Part shown: piece by piece, positions 34,191 through 44,216 of the stretch
Numbering within the stretch: position 1 is the first letter of the stretch
How the letters are laid out: each line of letters opens with the position of its first letter
From: Chlamydiota bacterium
Lineage (GTDB): Bacteria; Chlamydiota; Chlamydiia; Chlamydiales; Rhabdochlamydiaceae
NCBI GenBank assembly: GCA_021772335.1
Contig: JAJFMD010000002.1
Coordinates: forward strand, 62,001-126,000
Direction of reading: 5' to 3'
DNA: 64,000 nucleotides
Notes under the pieces: generated by a model
What the model was told of the DNA's origin: nothing
The model's database searches: none
Seen by the model: only the letters and a program-made list of their open reading frames with translations
Position numbers and translations under genes: made by a program

Positions 34191-34263
34191 TAGCGGGGGA
34201 AGGACTCGAACCTTCGACCTTTGGGTTATGAGCCCAACGAGCTAACCACTGCTCCACCCCGCG
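34191..34263 (-). tRNA. Initiator tRNA-fMet (CAT)
   Basis: Acceptor CGCGGGG pairs with CCCCGC but leaves position 1 (C) against 72 (T) unpaired. The anticodon stem has three consecutive G-C pairs, TTGGG-CTCATAA-CCCAA. Both are hallmarks of bacterial initiator tRNA. Anticodon CAT; T-arm GGTTCGAGTCC. Sequence is close to the standard bacterial fMet tRNA. CCA is not encoded. Confidence 0.97.
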
Positions 34264-34315
34264 ATAAGTCTTGACGAATTTGATGGTAAGACGCTAACAA
34301 ATCGCCGATTAAAGC

Positions 34316-35563
34316 TCAAGAAATCTCTTTCTTAACAAAGCTTTTAATCGATTTTAAAGTTTTATCACTGCTACCAGAGAGCTCCTTTAGGAGCTCTTTG
34401 CCTTTTTGTATATATTCCTTTTGTCGTTTGGAATCTGCCAATAGCTCGGTGATTGTTTGGTATAATGAGCTGTGATCTATTTGAATCCCCGCTTTTTTTC
34501 CTAAGACGAGATCGCACAGCTCTTGTTGCGCGTCCATATGCGGCCCAAAGATCACAGGAGTGGCAAAATAGAGCGGTTCTAAGATGTTATGCCCACCTAT
34601 TCCCCTTTCGTAGCTTCCGGCGATAATTGCGATGTCAGAGAGCTCGATACACGGTTTGAGAGCGCCCATTTGATCGACGAGGATAATCTTCTCTTTGGCT
34701 GTTCTTAAATCACTATAGAGAGAGAAAGTAAGTTGGTGCTGACTAAGTAATTGTTTAATCTCTTCGGCCCGATCGGGATGACGAGGACAAAGGAAGATTT
34801 TTATACGTGGTATTGTTGTGAGCAATTGCTCGATCACTGGAAGAAAGAGTTTTTCTTCGCCGCGATGGGTTGAACCAAAAGTGATTACAGGTTGCCCTTG
34901 TATACCGAGTCTTGCTTTAAGAGTAGATAACTCTTCCTTTGTTAAGGATTTTGGTCTCATATCAAACTTTAAGTTGCCTGTGATGCTGATTTTGTCTTCA
35001 GGAACACCGAGCTCTTTAAAGCGGCTAGCATAGAGCTTATTTTGCACGCACAGTTGATCGAGCTGACTGAGCAGGCGGCTTGTGAAGAAAGGAATGAGGC
35101 GAAATCGATTTAGCGAGCGCTCTGACATCTTGCCATTGACCAAGATACATCGTGCACCTGTTCTTTTACACTCTGTTAAGAGGTTAAACCAGAGGTCACT
35201 TTCACTCAGGACCAATACCGAAGGCTGAATCCTGTTAATAAGTTTGCGCATTGTCCAAGAGAAATCTAGAGGAAGCAAAAAGTGAGCTGATGCTTTGGGG
35301 TAAAGTGCTTTGGCAATTTTTTGACCTGTTTCAGTGGTAGTTGATACAACTAAATCATAATCACGCAGTTTTTCGATAAGAGGAGCGGCTGCTTTAACCT
35401 CTCCAACGGATACTGCATGGAGCCAGAGACGTTTTTTTTTCGCAGGAATAATCGCGGGAAGCTTAAATCCTAAAAGTTCAAATAAACGGCTGCCTTTCTT
35501 AAATGCTTTAGCTATGTTGCATAGGGCGTATAGGATTAAGCATGCGTTATATAAACTAATCAC
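34316..35563 (-). CDS. waaA: 3-deoxy-D-manno-octulosonic-acid transferase (KDO transferase)
   Basis: WaaA (KdtA; gseA in Chlamydia) transfers several KDO residues from CMP-KDO to lipid A, producing the genus-defining LPS epitope of chlamydiae. A GT-B fold: N-terminal membrane anchor (MISLYNACLILYALCN), KKRLWLHAVSVGEVKAAAPL with the catalytic-region Glu, STTTETGQKIA, then in the second domain ITFGSTHRGEEKLF and GSYERGIGGHNILEPLYF. The 415-residue length fits. The start overlaps the leuS stop by ATGA, the same leuS-waaA pair known from Chlamydia genomes, so they are co-translated. Confidence 0.96.
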   Translation of the reverse strand: MISLYNACLILYALCNIAKAFKKGSRLFELLGFKLPAIIPAKKKRLWLHAVSVGEVKAAAPLIEKLRDYDLVVSTTTETGQKIAKALYPKASAHFLLPLDFSWTMRKLINRIQPSVLVLSESDLWFNLLTECKRTGARCILVNGKMSERSLNRFRLIPFFTSRLLSQLDQLCVQNKLYASRFKELGVPEDKISITGNLKFDMRPKSLTKEELSTLKARLGIQGQPVITFGSTHRGEEKLFLPVIEQLLTTIPRIKIFLCPRHPDRAEEIKQLLSQHQLTFSLYSDLRTAKEKIILVDQMGALKPCIELSDIAIIAGSYERGIGGHNILEPLYFATPVIFGPHMDAQQELCDLVLGKKAGIQIDHSSLYQTITELLADSKRQKEYIQKGKELLKELSGSSDKTLKSIKSFVKKEIS

Positions 35564-38139
35564 CCTTTAACAACGATGTTGAGTAGTTTGTCAGGAACAT
35601 AAATCACTTTTAGAATATCTCCAGTGGCATATTTTTGTATGTGCGGTTGTTCTTGAGCAAAAGAGAGCACCTCTTCTTTGCTTTTACCTCGAGGCAAATC
35701 CCATTTGCCGCGAACACGTCCATTGACTTGTACGACGATTGTTGAGATTTCATCTTGAAGGTATTTAGGATCATAGCTTGGAAAAGGCTCATAAGCGATC
35801 GTTTCTTTTTCACCTAAATGTTGCCACGCCTCTTCAGCGACATGTGGTGCGAATGCTGAAAGGCACTGAGTGAGTTTTTTCAGAACACTGATTGGGTACT
35901 TATTTAGTGGAATGAAGTCGTTTAGAAATTCCATCATTTTTGCAATTGCTGTGTTGAAATGGAGCTTTTCAATGTCTTTGCCGACTCCAGCTACAAGACG
36001 ATGGATCAATTTAGTAGATTCTTCATTCTCTTCTTCGCAAATATGTTCAGAGTAGATCAAATCAAAATAGCGGTTTAAAAACCGGCGACAGCCAATGACA
36101 GCTTCGCTGTTCCACACTTTTTCCTTATCAAAAGGTCCCATAAACACTTCGTAGAGACGTAGAGTATCTGCGCCAAATTCTTCAACAATCTCATCGGGTG
36201 TAATGCCATTGAGTTTCGATTTTGACATTTTTTCGATTTGTGAAACGAGTTTTGTTTCGGTTCCCGCCTGATAATAGGCGCCCTCTTTTTTGATTACTTC
36301 CTCAGGCAGGACATATCCTCCTTTAGGAAGACGAAAAGAACGCGCCGTGACAAGACCTTGGTTGCGCAATGTTTGAAAGGGTTCTTTTGTTGAGACATAG
36401 CCGCAATCATAGAGAACCTTATGCCAAAATCGAGAGTATAAAAGATGCAAGACAGCGTGCTCAACACCGCCGACATACATATCAACAGGCATCCAATAGT
36501 TTTCTTTCTCCTTACCCCACCCTTCTCTCTCATTTAAAGGATCACAAAAACGGAGGTAATACCAGCATGAGCCTGCCCATTGCGGCATTGTATCTGTTTC
36601 TCGTAGAGCTTTCTTGCCTGTTTTAGGGTCAGTGATCTCTACCCACTTTTTTACATTAGCAAGAGGACTCTCTCCTGTTCCTGCAGGTTTGTAATCAACA
36701 ACTTCAGGAGGACAGAGAGGAAGTTCATCAACACTAAGAACGCGTTTTGTGCCATCTTCGAAATGCAATATTGGAAAAGGCTCTCCCCAATAGCGCTGAC
36801 GAGAAAAAAGCCAGTCGCGCAGTTTATAATTCACTGTGCCTTTACCAACGCTCTTTTTCTCAAGCCACGCAGTCATCTTCTTTTTTGCATCTTCAATTTC
36901 CAAACCATCTAGCGAAAGCTCGCTATTGCTGCTATTGACAATAGTTCCATCTTTAAACCAGGGACGTTTGCCTTGCAGTACTTCCTCTACATATTGCTCA
37001 GTTGTAATATCCTCTAGATCCTCCTTATCAATCACATTGATATTAGGTTTAACGACAGGACCTAGTGGTAGATTGTATTTCTGGGCGAATTCAAAGTCGC
37101 GCTCATCACCAGAAGGAACGGCCATGATTGCACCAGTTCCATAGCTGATCAATACATAATCTGCGATCCAAATAGGGATCTTTTTCTGATTGGCGGGATT
37201 GATCGCATAAGCACCAGTAAATACACCGGTTTTATCTTTGTTGAGCTCGGTGCGCTCTAGATCGCTTTTCTCAGTAACTGATCTGCAATACTTTTCTACT
37301 GCCTCTTTTTGCTCAGCTGTTGTGCATTTTTTGACCAAAGGATGCTCAGGAGCGATGACCATATATGTCGCGCCGAAAAGCGTATCGTGACGTGTTGTAT
37401 AAATTGTAAGCTTTTCATTGCGACCTTCAATTGCAAAGTCAATATCAGCACCTTTACTCTTGCCAATCCAGTGAATCTGTAACTGTTTAATGTGCTCTGG
37501 CCAATCGATTAGATCGAGATCTTCAATCAAACGTTCAGCATAAGCTGTAATTTTTAAGACCCATTGCTTCAACGCTTTTCTTTCAACAGGGTATCCCCCT
37601 TCGACAGAGCGTCCATTTTCAACTTCTTCATTCGCGAGTACTGTTCCAAGCTGAGGACAGTAGTTGACGAGCATTTCAGCTTGGTAAGCAAGACCCTTTT
37701 CATAAAGCGTCGCAAAAATCCATTGGGTCCACTTGTAATGCTTGGGATCACTTGTTGCAAATTCACGATGCCAATCGTAGCTAAATCCGAGTGACTTTAA
37801 TTGACGTCTATAATTAGAAATGTTTTTTGCAGTTGTCTCAGCAGGATGAGTGCCAGTTCGAATTGCATATTGTTCTGCAGGTAGGCCAAAACTATCCCAA
37901 CCCATTGGGTGAAGTACGTTAAAACCCTTCTGTCTTTTATAACGTGCGATGATATCTGTTGATGTATAGCCTGTGACATGACCAACATGCAATCCAGCTC
38001 CAGAAGGATAGGGAAACATATCTAAGACGTAGTATTTTTCTTTCTCGTGATCGACTTCAGCGCGAAAGACTTGTCTATCTTCCCAATATTTTTGCCACTT
38101 TTGTTCGATACGTTGATGATCATATTTGGGTTTAGTCAT
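35560..38139 (-). CDS. leuS: Leucyl-tRNA synthetase
   Basis: Class I aminoacyl-tRNA synthetase that charges tRNA-Leu. The 859-residue length, FPYPSGAGLHVGHVTGY (HIGH motif as HVGH), the editing domain (TIYTTRHDTLFGATYMVIAPE), KMSKSKLNGITPDE (KMSKS motif) and the C-terminal VNGRVRGKWDLPRG are all present. The gene is the first of a two-gene unit with waaA. The upstream ~230 bases are divergent to an unknown gene and AT-rich, and probably carry promoters for both. Confidence 0.98.
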   Translation of the reverse strand: MTKPKYDHQRIEQKWQKYWEDRQVFRAEVDHEKEKYYVLDMFPYPSGAGLHVGHVTGYTSTDIIARYKRQKGFNVLHPMGWDSFGLPAEQYAIRTGTHPAETTAKNISNYRRQLKSLGFSYDWHREFATSDPKHYKWTQWIFATLYEKGLAYQAEMLVNYCPQLGTVLANEEVENGRSVEGGYPVERKALKQWVLKITAYAERLIEDLDLIDWPEHIKQLQIHWIGKSKGADIDFAIEGRNEKLTIYTTRHDTLFGATYMVIAPEHPLVKKCTTAEQKEAVEKYCRSVTEKSDLERTELNKDKTGVFTGAYAINPANQKKIPIWIADYVLISYGTGAIMAVPSGDERDFEFAQKYNLPLGPVVKPNINVIDKEDLEDITTEQYVEEVLQGKRPWFKDGTIVNSSNSELSLDGLEIEDAKKKMTAWLEKKSVGKGTVNYKLRDWLFSRQRYWGEPFPILHFEDGTKRVLSVDELPLCPPEVVDYKPAGTGESPLANVKKWVEITDPKTGKKALRETDTMPQWAGSCWYYLRFCDPLNEREGWGKEKENYWMPVDMYVGGVEHAVLHLLYSRFWHKVLYDCGYVSTKEPFQTLRNQGLVTARSFRLPKGGYVLPEEVIKKEGAYYQAGTETKLVSQIEKMSKSKLNGITPDEIVEEFGADTLRLYEVFMGPFDKEKVWNSEAVIGCRRFLNRYFDLIYSEHICEEENEESTKLIHRLVAGVGKDIEKLHFNTAIAKMMEFLNDFIPLNKYPISVLKKLTQCLSAFAPHVAEEAWQHLGEKETIAYEPFPSYDPKYLQDEISTIVVQVNGRVRGKWDLPRGKSKEEVLSFAQEQPHIQKYATGDILKVIYVPDKLLNIVVKG

Positions 38140-38367
38140 AACTCTTCAAGGTGTGAAATTTTTTGACAAAGAAAATAACATTAGAACCTATTTAATGGGA
38201 GAAAAACCCTCCTCAGTATTAAAAATTTTACTACATAACTCAATCAAGCATTTAAAGAGTTTATGTGCAATTCATATAGGTTTTGTTAAGGTATTATATG
38301 GTTTCTTGCGTTAAAAGAGAAAATTGAGTATCATAATATTTCTTCAAACCAAAAAGCTTATGTTTTC

Positions 38368-39789
38368 ATGATTGAGATTGCCCCGCCGCGTAAAAACAAA
38401 ATTTGCCTTACTGACTACGATTTTCAAAGAGATTTGAACAATCGTATATTAATGGCGAGTTTCTCTCCATCTGAGATAGAAGTCCTAGAAGAGCTTCTCT
38501 TTAGCCCCCTTAAATTTCCAATCAAAAGATTACAGAAGAACCTTTCCCTCTCTGAAGAGGAAATTCAAGAGTGTTTAAAAAAAATAATTGATACTAGCCT
38601 ATTCAAGATTGATAATGATACGATTGAGATCGATAAGGACATACGCCGCTATTTTGAGGCTCAAATCCTTAAATTTGAAGAGGATTTCACCCCAGGCGTC
38701 GATTTTCTCCAAGAGCTCTTAAAAGGGGTTCCTATTCACGTTCTTCCTGTGTGGTATGCTATTCCTCGCACATCAAACAATATCTTCGAATCCCTGGTTG
38801 AAAAGCTCTTTGAAACCCCTCAAATATTTCAGCGTTATCTCAAGGAAATTGATCTTGGCGATCCTGTGCTTAATCAGATCACTCAGGACGTCTACAATGC
38901 TCCTGACCTCTGCTTGCCAGCAAACATAATTATTGAAAAATACAAGCTGACTCGAGAGCAGTTTGAAGAGATCATGATCAGTCTAGAGTTTAATCTGACC
39001 TGTTTTACTAAATATGAAAATTGCGATGGCGAGTGGCAACAAGTGATCACAGTTTTAGAGGAATGGCGCGATTATTTACGTTTCCTCAAAAAAACAGAGC
39101 CTACATCAATTGCCAATCAGGAAGATGTTACTGCATATAGACCAGGAGACTACGCATTTATCTCTGACTTTAGCGCATTTTTAACGGAACTCGCCTATTC
39201 CCCTCTTCTCCTAACAGATGAATGTACCTTTCACCCAGAAGCAATTCGTACAGTTTGTGAGAAACTTGAGCTGAATCCCAATAATCCTTGGTCAACGGAC
39301 TATCTCGACTATTTGCTTTCCAAGTCCATGATGCTCAAATTTGCAGATTGTGTTGAAGGAAGACTTTACCTATTAGATAATGCGCGCGAATGGCTCGATA
39401 TGTCTATTTCAAATCGTGCAATGTTTCTTTATCGGCACCAATTCAAGTATTTTATCATCCCTGAAGAATTCGTTAGCCTATTTACCGAGCGTAATATTCG
39501 AGAAGTTGAAAAAAGTATTGTTCGCATCCTCGATAAAGGATGGGTTTATCTTGATGATTTTCTTCAAAGCTTAATTGTCTCTTGCAGCGAAAACTCTACA
39601 ATGGTTTTAAAACGCACAGGAAGATTATGGCAGTATACCAAACCTGATTATACAGAGACTGAGCGTAACTTCATAAAAAAAGTTGTGATGCATTGGTTGT
39701 TTGAAGCCGGCATGATCGCAACAGGCTCTCACGATGGAAAAGAGTGTCTCTCTGTCACACCTCTAGGACAAGAACTGTTTGGTTCTTAA
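38368..39789 (+). CDS. Hypothetical protein with winged-helix-like segments
   Basis: A 473-residue soluble protein that I do not recognise. Several helical segments look like winged-helix units (SPSEIEVLEELLFSPLKF, LSLSEEEIQECLKKIID, YKLTREQFEEIMISLEF, RNFIKKVVMHWLFEAGMIA). The last segment ends in a wing-like LSVTPLGQELFGS, which is how several helicase-associated DNA-binding domains end. It precedes the catB-like gene by 58 bases and the smpB-dnaN-recF group. A role in nucleic-acid binding is only inferred from shape. No strong Shine-Dalgarno before the ATG. Confidence 0.7.
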   Translation: MIEIAPPRKNKICLTDYDFQRDLNNRILMASFSPSEIEVLEELLFSPLKFPIKRLQKNLSLSEEEIQECLKKIIDTSLFKIDNDTIEIDKDIRRYFEAQILKFEEDFTPGVDFLQELLKGVPIHVLPVWYAIPRTSNNIFESLVEKLFETPQIFQRYLKEIDLGDPVLNQITQDVYNAPDLCLPANIIIEKYKLTREQFEEIMISLEFNLTCFTKYENCDGEWQQVITVLEEWRDYLRFLKKTEPTSIANQEDVTAYRPGDYAFISDFSAFLTELAYSPLLLTDECTFHPEAIRTVCEKLELNPNNPWSTDYLDYLLSKSMMLKFADCVEGRLYLLDNAREWLDMSISNRAMFLYRHQFKYFIIPEEFVSLFTERNIREVEKSIVRILDKGWVYLDDFLQSLIVSCSENSTMVLKRTGRLWQYTKPDYTETERNFIKKVVMHWLFEAGMIATGSHDGKECLSVTPLGQELFGS

Positions 39790-39847
39790 TCCCTTTTCAA
39801 GCTATAACATTTCCCAATAAGCAAAATATTACCTCTATGAGGGAGAA

Positions 39848-40474
39848 ATGCATAGCCGCTTTAAAACTTATCGCGATTCTTACTATTTAAAAGATCATAT
39901 TAAAAGTTCTAAAATTATTGTAGGTGACTATACCTACTACGCAGGTTATCAGCATAAAGAAGATTTTGAATCGCGCGTTTGGTATCTTGATGAAATCGAT
40001 GAAAGTAAAGATGTTGACAAGTTAATTATTGGCAAGTTTTGTTCGCTAGGTAGCGGTTGCACCTTTGTTATGTGTGGCAACCAAGGACATCGTCACGACT
40101 GGATCTCAACTTATCCTTTAGATGGGTTTGATGATGATTTTATTAATTATGAAACTCATGTACCCAAAGCATTTCAAAAAAAAGGCGATACAATTATAGG
40201 TAATGATGTATGGATCGGAGCTGAAGCAATGATCATGCCCGGCATTACAATCGGCAACGGTGCGGTTATAGCTTCTAGAGCTGTTGTAACAAAAAATGTT
40301 CCGAGCTATGCCATCGTTGGAGGCAACCCTGCAAAAACAATCAAAATGCGTTTTTCTGATGAGGAAATCGTATTGTTAGAACAAATTGCATGGTGGAACT
40401 GGGACTCTGAAAAAATTAAAAAACATCTCGCTATATTAAGAAGTGGAGATGTTCGAGCATTAGCAGTTAAATAA
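39848..40474 (+). CDS. CatB/Vat-type hexapeptide acyltransferase
   Basis: A 208-residue left-handed beta-helix acyltransferase of the xenobiotic (chloramphenicol type B / streptogramin A) group. The family loop [20 protein letters not shown] with the catalytic-site His is followed by hexapeptide repeats [20 protein letters not shown] and [20 protein letters not shown], then [12 protein letters not shown]. It uses acetyl-CoA to acetylate a hydroxyl; antibiotic inactivation is known for some members, but many are cell-envelope or unknown enzymes. GGAGA precedes the ATG and its stop overlaps the smpB start by one base, so it is translated with smpB. Confidence 0.92.
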   Translation: MHSRFKTYRDSYYLKDHIKSSKIIVGDYTYYAGYQHKEDFESRVWYLDEIDESKDVDKLIIGKFCSLGSGCTFVMCGNQGHRHDWISTYPLDGFDDDFINYETHVPKAFQKKGDTIIGNDVWIGAEAMIMPGITIGNGAVIASRAVVTKNVPSYAIVGGNPAKTIKMRFSDEEIVLLEQIAWWNWDSEKIKKHLAILRSGDVRALAVK

Positions 40475-40938
40475 TGGCAGAAAAAAAAGGCAAAGATCTC
40501 GTTTCGAATCGCAAAGCTTTTCATGATTATGAAATTATGGAAACCTTTGAAGCTGGAATCAGCCTCATGGGTACCGAAGTAAAAGTTTTGCGCGAAAATC
40601 ACGGCAGCTTGCTCGATGCTTATGTATTAATTTCTCACAATGAAGCATTTTTAAAAAACGCCTCCATTCCCCCCTATACGCATGGCAATATTTACAACCA
40701 CCAAGAAAAACGTACACGCAAGTTATTGCTTCACAAACGGGAAATTGCTAAACTCAGGCAATTAACAGAAGTCAAGGGTCTCACAGTTATCCCGCTGTCG
40801 ATTTACTTGAAAAATCAACGTGTCAAAGTAAAAATCGCTGTTGCGCGAGGGAAAAAACAGTACGATAAGCGCAGCACGATTAAAGAACGTGATGAAAAGA
40901 GAACGATTGATCGTCTCTTAAAAGGAGAACGTTCTTAA
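40474..40938 (+). CDS. smpB: SsrA (tmRNA)-binding protein
   Basis: SmpB brings tmRNA to stalled ribosomes for trans-translation. The 154-residue protein shows the family core: NRKAFHDYEIMETFEAGISL, GTEVKVLRENHGSLLDAY, NYNHQEK-like HGNIYNHQEKRTRKLLLHKR and the basic C-terminal tail RGKKQYDKRSTIKERD. It lies directly before dnaN and recF, the arrangement known from Chlamydia. Its start overlaps the stop of the acyltransferase gene. Confidence 0.98.
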   Translation: MAEKKGKDLVSNRKAFHDYEIMETFEAGISLMGTEVKVLRENHGSLLDAYVLISHNEAFLKNASIPPYTHGNIYNHQEKRTRKLLLHKREIAKLRQLTEVKGLTVIPLSIYLKNQRVKVKIAVARGKKQYDKRSTIKERDEKRTIDRLLKGERS

Positions 40939-40957
40939 CCCTAAAGAGAGCATTTGT

Positions 40958-42058
40958 ATGAAAGCTACCGTTTCCAAGTCAGAACTCGTAACCTTAATCA
41001 GTAAAATCCAAAGCGTCGTTTCTAACAAACCAGCGATTCCTATTTTAGCAAATATCCTGGTCGAAGCGCAAAATGATCAACTCATTCTTAGCGCTACAGA
41101 TCTTATTGTCAGTATGCGCGCTGAGGTTCCAGCTAAAGTCAGTGAGCCCGGATCTATTGCTATCCCAGCACGGAGATTCTTTCATTTGGTTAGAGAGCTC
41201 ACCGCCCCTGGCCTAGAAATTCAGAATAGCTCTACCGATGTAATTACAGTCCAAGCAGGCAGCTCTCACTTTAAAATCAACGGAATGCCTAAAAGCGAGT
41301 TCCCCACTTTCCCTGATTTATCCGAAGCGCTAACGCTTTCAATTCCCAACAATGAACTCAAAGAGATGCTCTCTCGAAGTATCTTCGCCGCTGCTCGCGA
41401 TGATAGCAGACAAGTTCTCAATGGAGTGCTCTTCCAGAAAATAAAAAACCAAGGCGTATTTATTGGAACCGATGGAAAACGGCTCGCGCGCCTTTATACC
41501 GATTTTGATCAGCAAATCGATCAGGATGGCACTTATATTATTCCACTTAAAGCTGCAGATGAAATGATCAAAGTACTCGATAGCAGTGATGATGTAGCAA
41601 AGCTAATGTTAACCAGTGATAAAATTGCTTTAGAAGTGGGCTCATTTATATTAATTTCCAAACTTCTTGCAGGTCAATACCCTGATGTATCACGCGTTAT
41701 CCCAGAAAAAAGCTCAAACACAGTTTCCCTTCACCGCGAAGAACTCATTTCACTACTTCGCCAAGTTTCGCTTTTTACAAATGATGTGAGCAACTCAGTA
41801 CGCTTTACATTTGACGAAGGAGAGTTGCGCCTTTCTGCAACAAATGGTGATATCGGAGAAGGCAAAGTGAGTATGCCTGTTAATTATTCAGGCTCTAAAC
41901 TTGAGATCGCCTTCAATCCTAATTACTTTTTAGATATCTTGCGTCATAGCAAAGATGAAACCGTTAATTTTGATGTGACTGACTCTTACAATCCCGGTTT
42001 AATCTCCGATTCGACCTCGGCGCAATTTGTAATTATGCCGATGCGTCTCGAAGTTTAA
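40958..42058 (+). CDS. dnaN: DNA polymerase III beta sliding clamp
   Basis: The clamp tethers DNA polymerase III and other partners to DNA. The 366-residue length and the three-fold clamp pattern are normal. Visible: IPILANILVEAQNDQLILSA, AARDDSRQVLNGVLFQ, GTDGKRLARLYTD, and the C-terminal QFVIMPMRLEV, which corresponds to the usual YVIMPMRL ending of the partner-binding pocket. It is followed without a gap by recF. No DnaA-box cluster or dnaA gene is visible nearby, so this is not evidently at the origin. Confidence 0.98.
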   Translation: MKATVSKSELVTLISKIQSVVSNKPAIPILANILVEAQNDQLILSATDLIVSMRAEVPAKVSEPGSIAIPARRFFHLVRELTAPGLEIQNSSTDVITVQAGSSHFKINGMPKSEFPTFPDLSEALTLSIPNNELKEMLSRSIFAAARDDSRQVLNGVLFQKIKNQGVFIGTDGKRLARLYTDFDQQIDQDGTYIIPLKAADEMIKVLDSSDDVAKLMLTSDKIALEVGSFILISKLLAGQYPDVSRVIPEKSSNTVSLHREELISLLRQVSLFTNDVSNSVRFTFDEGELRLSATNGDIGEGKVSMPVNYSGSKLEIAFNPNYFLDILRHSKDETVNFDVTDSYNPGLISDSTSAQFVIMPMRLEV

Positions 42059-43126
42059 ATGCGTGTACAAACCCTTTACCTCCATAATTTTCGCAATTAC
42101 AAACAAGCGGAAATCAGTTTTGATCCGCATGTCAATTGCATTGTTGGGCCTAATGCTCAAGGTAAATCCAATCTGCTTGAAGCGCTCTATCTCTTAAGTA
42201 CAGGTAGATCCTTTCGCACGTCAAAGCTTACTGACCTAATCCGTCATGGAGAAAATCACTTTTATCTTGAAGCAGACATCATAAAAGAAGAATCTCAGTC
42301 AAAGATCACACTTAGCTATAGTGAAAATCAACGCCTTCTCAAGTTCAATCAGACAAGTTATACAAATTTCACACCACTTCTAGGACTTCTTCCTACAGTT
42401 CTTTGGGCTCCTTGCGATCACCAACTGATTGCTGGAGCACCTCAAGAAAGACGTCGATTTCTAGATATGCAAATATCTCAAGCTGATTCAGTCTATCTCC
42501 ACCATCTAGCGCGTTATTACCGTGCTATGAAACAACGCAATCAACTTCTAAAGAAACAACAGCTCTCTACGATATCTTCCTGGGAACAAATCATGGCGCT
42601 ATCAGCGAGCTATCTCATTCGAGAGCGCCGCACTCTTCTCAATCAACTTCTGCCCCTTGCTGCGCAACAACTCGATCACCTACTCGATTACCCCTTTCAA
42701 CTTGATTTGCGCTATCACTCCTCGTTCCATTGCAAAACAGAAGACCTTTACTCAGAAATTATCAATTTGCTCGCAGCTCACCGCCCTCGTGAGATCGAAC
42801 TCAAAAGCACTTTAAGCGGACCCCATCGCGATGACTTTGCCATACTCTTTAATGGGCAAGAAGCACGCCACTTTTGCAGCGAAGGGCAAAAGCGCATCCT
42901 CGCTGTTTCTCTACGTCTTGCCGAATGGAAACGTTTAGCAGAGAAACATGATGAAAAGCCCCTATTTAGTATCGATGATTTCTCGCTCCATCTCGATAGC
43001 AAACGTCAACATGAACTAGAAAATCAACTAAGTCAGCTCGGTCAAGTATTTCTTACCTCCCCCCATCCCCTCCTTTCAAATTATAACCAGCTCAATATTG
43101 AACAAGGCTCTTTCGTTAACTGCTAG
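42059..43126 (+). CDS. recF: DNA replication and repair protein RecF
   Basis: RecF is an SMC-like ATPase that helps load RecA at gaps through RecOR. Walker A GPNAQGKSNLLEALYLLS, signature-like ELKSTLSGPHRDDFAI, and Walker B region PLFSIDDFSLHLDSKRQHEL are visible. The length of 355 residues is typical. Its ATG immediately follows the dnaN stop, so it is coupled to dnaN. The C-terminal QVFLTSPHPL replaces the usual QVFIT(T/S) motif of the family. Confidence 0.96.
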   Translation: MRVQTLYLHNFRNYKQAEISFDPHVNCIVGPNAQGKSNLLEALYLLSTGRSFRTSKLTDLIRHGENHFYLEADIIKEESQSKITLSYSENQRLLKFNQTSYTNFTPLLGLLPTVLWAPCDHQLIAGAPQERRRFLDMQISQADSVYLHHLARYYRAMKQRNQLLKKQQLSTISSWEQIMALSASYLIRERRTLLNQLLPLAAQQLDHLLDYPFQLDLRYHSSFHCKTEDLYSEIINLLAAHRPREIELKSTLSGPHRDDFAILFNGQEARHFCSEGQKRILAVSLRLAEWKRLAEKHDEKPLFSIDDFSLHLDSKRQHELENQLSQLGQVFLTSPHPLLSNYNQLNIEQGSFVNC

Positions 43127-43203
43127 TTTCACCTTTGCTAAAATCTGGGCTTACATTAAAATGAATCCCAAAATTTTTCTTATTCTCCATACATGGTGAT
43201 ATC

Positions 43204-43836
43204 ATGGCAGTTAGCGCAAATTTTAATGTTATTTTGCCACAAGGCAAAGTGAACACAAACGATTGGATCAAACAAAAATTCAGCGATGCTCCTTCCTCAA
43301 CATCCAAAAAAATTGCTAAAGATGTGCTTAAGAGCATGGATACCTATGCAAAAAAGCTAAAGACTCAAGGCAAAATCGATGTGCTCTATGACACAACATC
43401 AAAAGGTGTGGAGATAATCCAAAATTGCAGTAAATTTGCAACCCCTTCTAAAATTAGAGAGTATCGCAAATCAAGAACAACTCTTCTCATCGCTGGATTA
43501 ACAACACTACTCGCTTCAATATGTTTGACCACTTTAACCATGCTTTGGGGATTCCTACCGATCGCTGCGATAGGAGCTCTAGGAATGCTTGCTGGAACAG
43601 CAGTCCTCTTAGCAACTTTATCAAAACACTTAAGTTACAAAAAAGAAATTGATAAAATGGCTCACACCGCTGTTGATTTATACCATTGTATCGCTCAACA
43701 ATGCACAAATAAGACTGGAGGAAGCCTCTCTTCGACGTTAAATGGCAATATTTCAGGTTCTGATCTAAATAATGAGAAAAATACATTCATTGATGATGTA
43801 GCGAAACGATCCTTAACACAGATGCTGCCAGCATAA
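43204..43836 (+). CDS. Inc-like protein with bilobed hydrophobic domain (array member 1)
   Basis: A 210-residue protein with two closely spaced transmembrane segments at about 92-114 and 117-139, separated by a very short turn, the bilobed domain that marks chlamydial inclusion-membrane proteins. Soluble parts before (~90 residues, helical) and after (~70 residues). It is the most divergent of the seven array members and lacks the shared QRN...FA-PL core, which suggests an older copy or a separate origin. No signal peptide; such proteins are exported by type III secretion in Chlamydia. Location in the inclusion membrane is inferred. Confidence 0.75.
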   Translation: MAVSANFNVILPQGKVNTNDWIKQKFSDAPSSTSKKIAKDVLKSMDTYAKKLKTQGKIDVLYDTTSKGVEIIQNCSKFATPSKIREYRKSRTTLLIAGLTTLLASICLTTLTMLWGFLPIAAIGALGMLAGTAVLLATLSKHLSYKKEIDKMAHTAVDLYHCIAQQCTNKTGGSLSSTLNGNISGSDLNNEKNTFIDDVAKRSLTQMLPA

Positions 43837-43851
43837 CCCAAAGAGATAGCA

Positions 43852-44169
43852 ATGTGCACATTAGCCTGTGGCCTAGGAGGCCAATCGCAAATCAGTCGTC
43901 AGGATATAATTGAGCTCAACATGTACAATCAGCAAAGAATGGATCTCTCAATCTCTGCTATGGTCGTATCTGTTGTTGGAGCAATAATTTTTGGCCTCTC
44001 CTTTGCTTTTGCTCCTTTTCTTCCTCTAGTGATCACAGGCTCAATTCTTCTTGCCGCAGGCTTATCCTGTGCAATAGCCGCAATCTGCAGGCATTCCCAA
44101 TATAATTCCAAACTCGATGAAATCAACCGCAAATTACAAGGAAGTTTCTCCTGTGTTTGCGGCTGCTAA
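43852..44169 (+). CDS. Short Inc-like protein with Cys-rich ends (array member 2)
   Basis: A 105-residue protein consisting of little more than two transmembrane segments (about 33-54 and 57-79) joined by FAPFLPL. The pattern FAFAPFLPLVITGSILLAAG is the same core that the following genes carry (FAxPLAxIIxGAILLxxG), so it belongs to the family. Cys residues cluster at both ends (MCTLACG and CVCGC). It starts 15 bases after the previous gene and is likely on the same message. The short tails may project into the host cytosol if it is an Inc protein. Confidence 0.72.
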   Translation: MCTLACGLGGQSQISRQDIIELNMYNQQRMDLSISAMVVSVVGAIIFGLSFAFAPFLPLVITGSILLAAGLSCAIAAICRHSQYNSKLDEINRKLQGSFSCVCGC

Positions 44170-44216
44170 ACTAATAAAATTTCCTTAAGTTAGTAATAAT
44201 AAAAAATTAGCTTGGC

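Noticed and set aside
40958-43126. Replication origin at dnaN-recF
   Set aside because: No dnaA gene, DnaA-box cluster or AT-rich unwinding element is visible around these genes; smpB-dnaN-recF is an ordinary chlamydial arrangement away from the origin.
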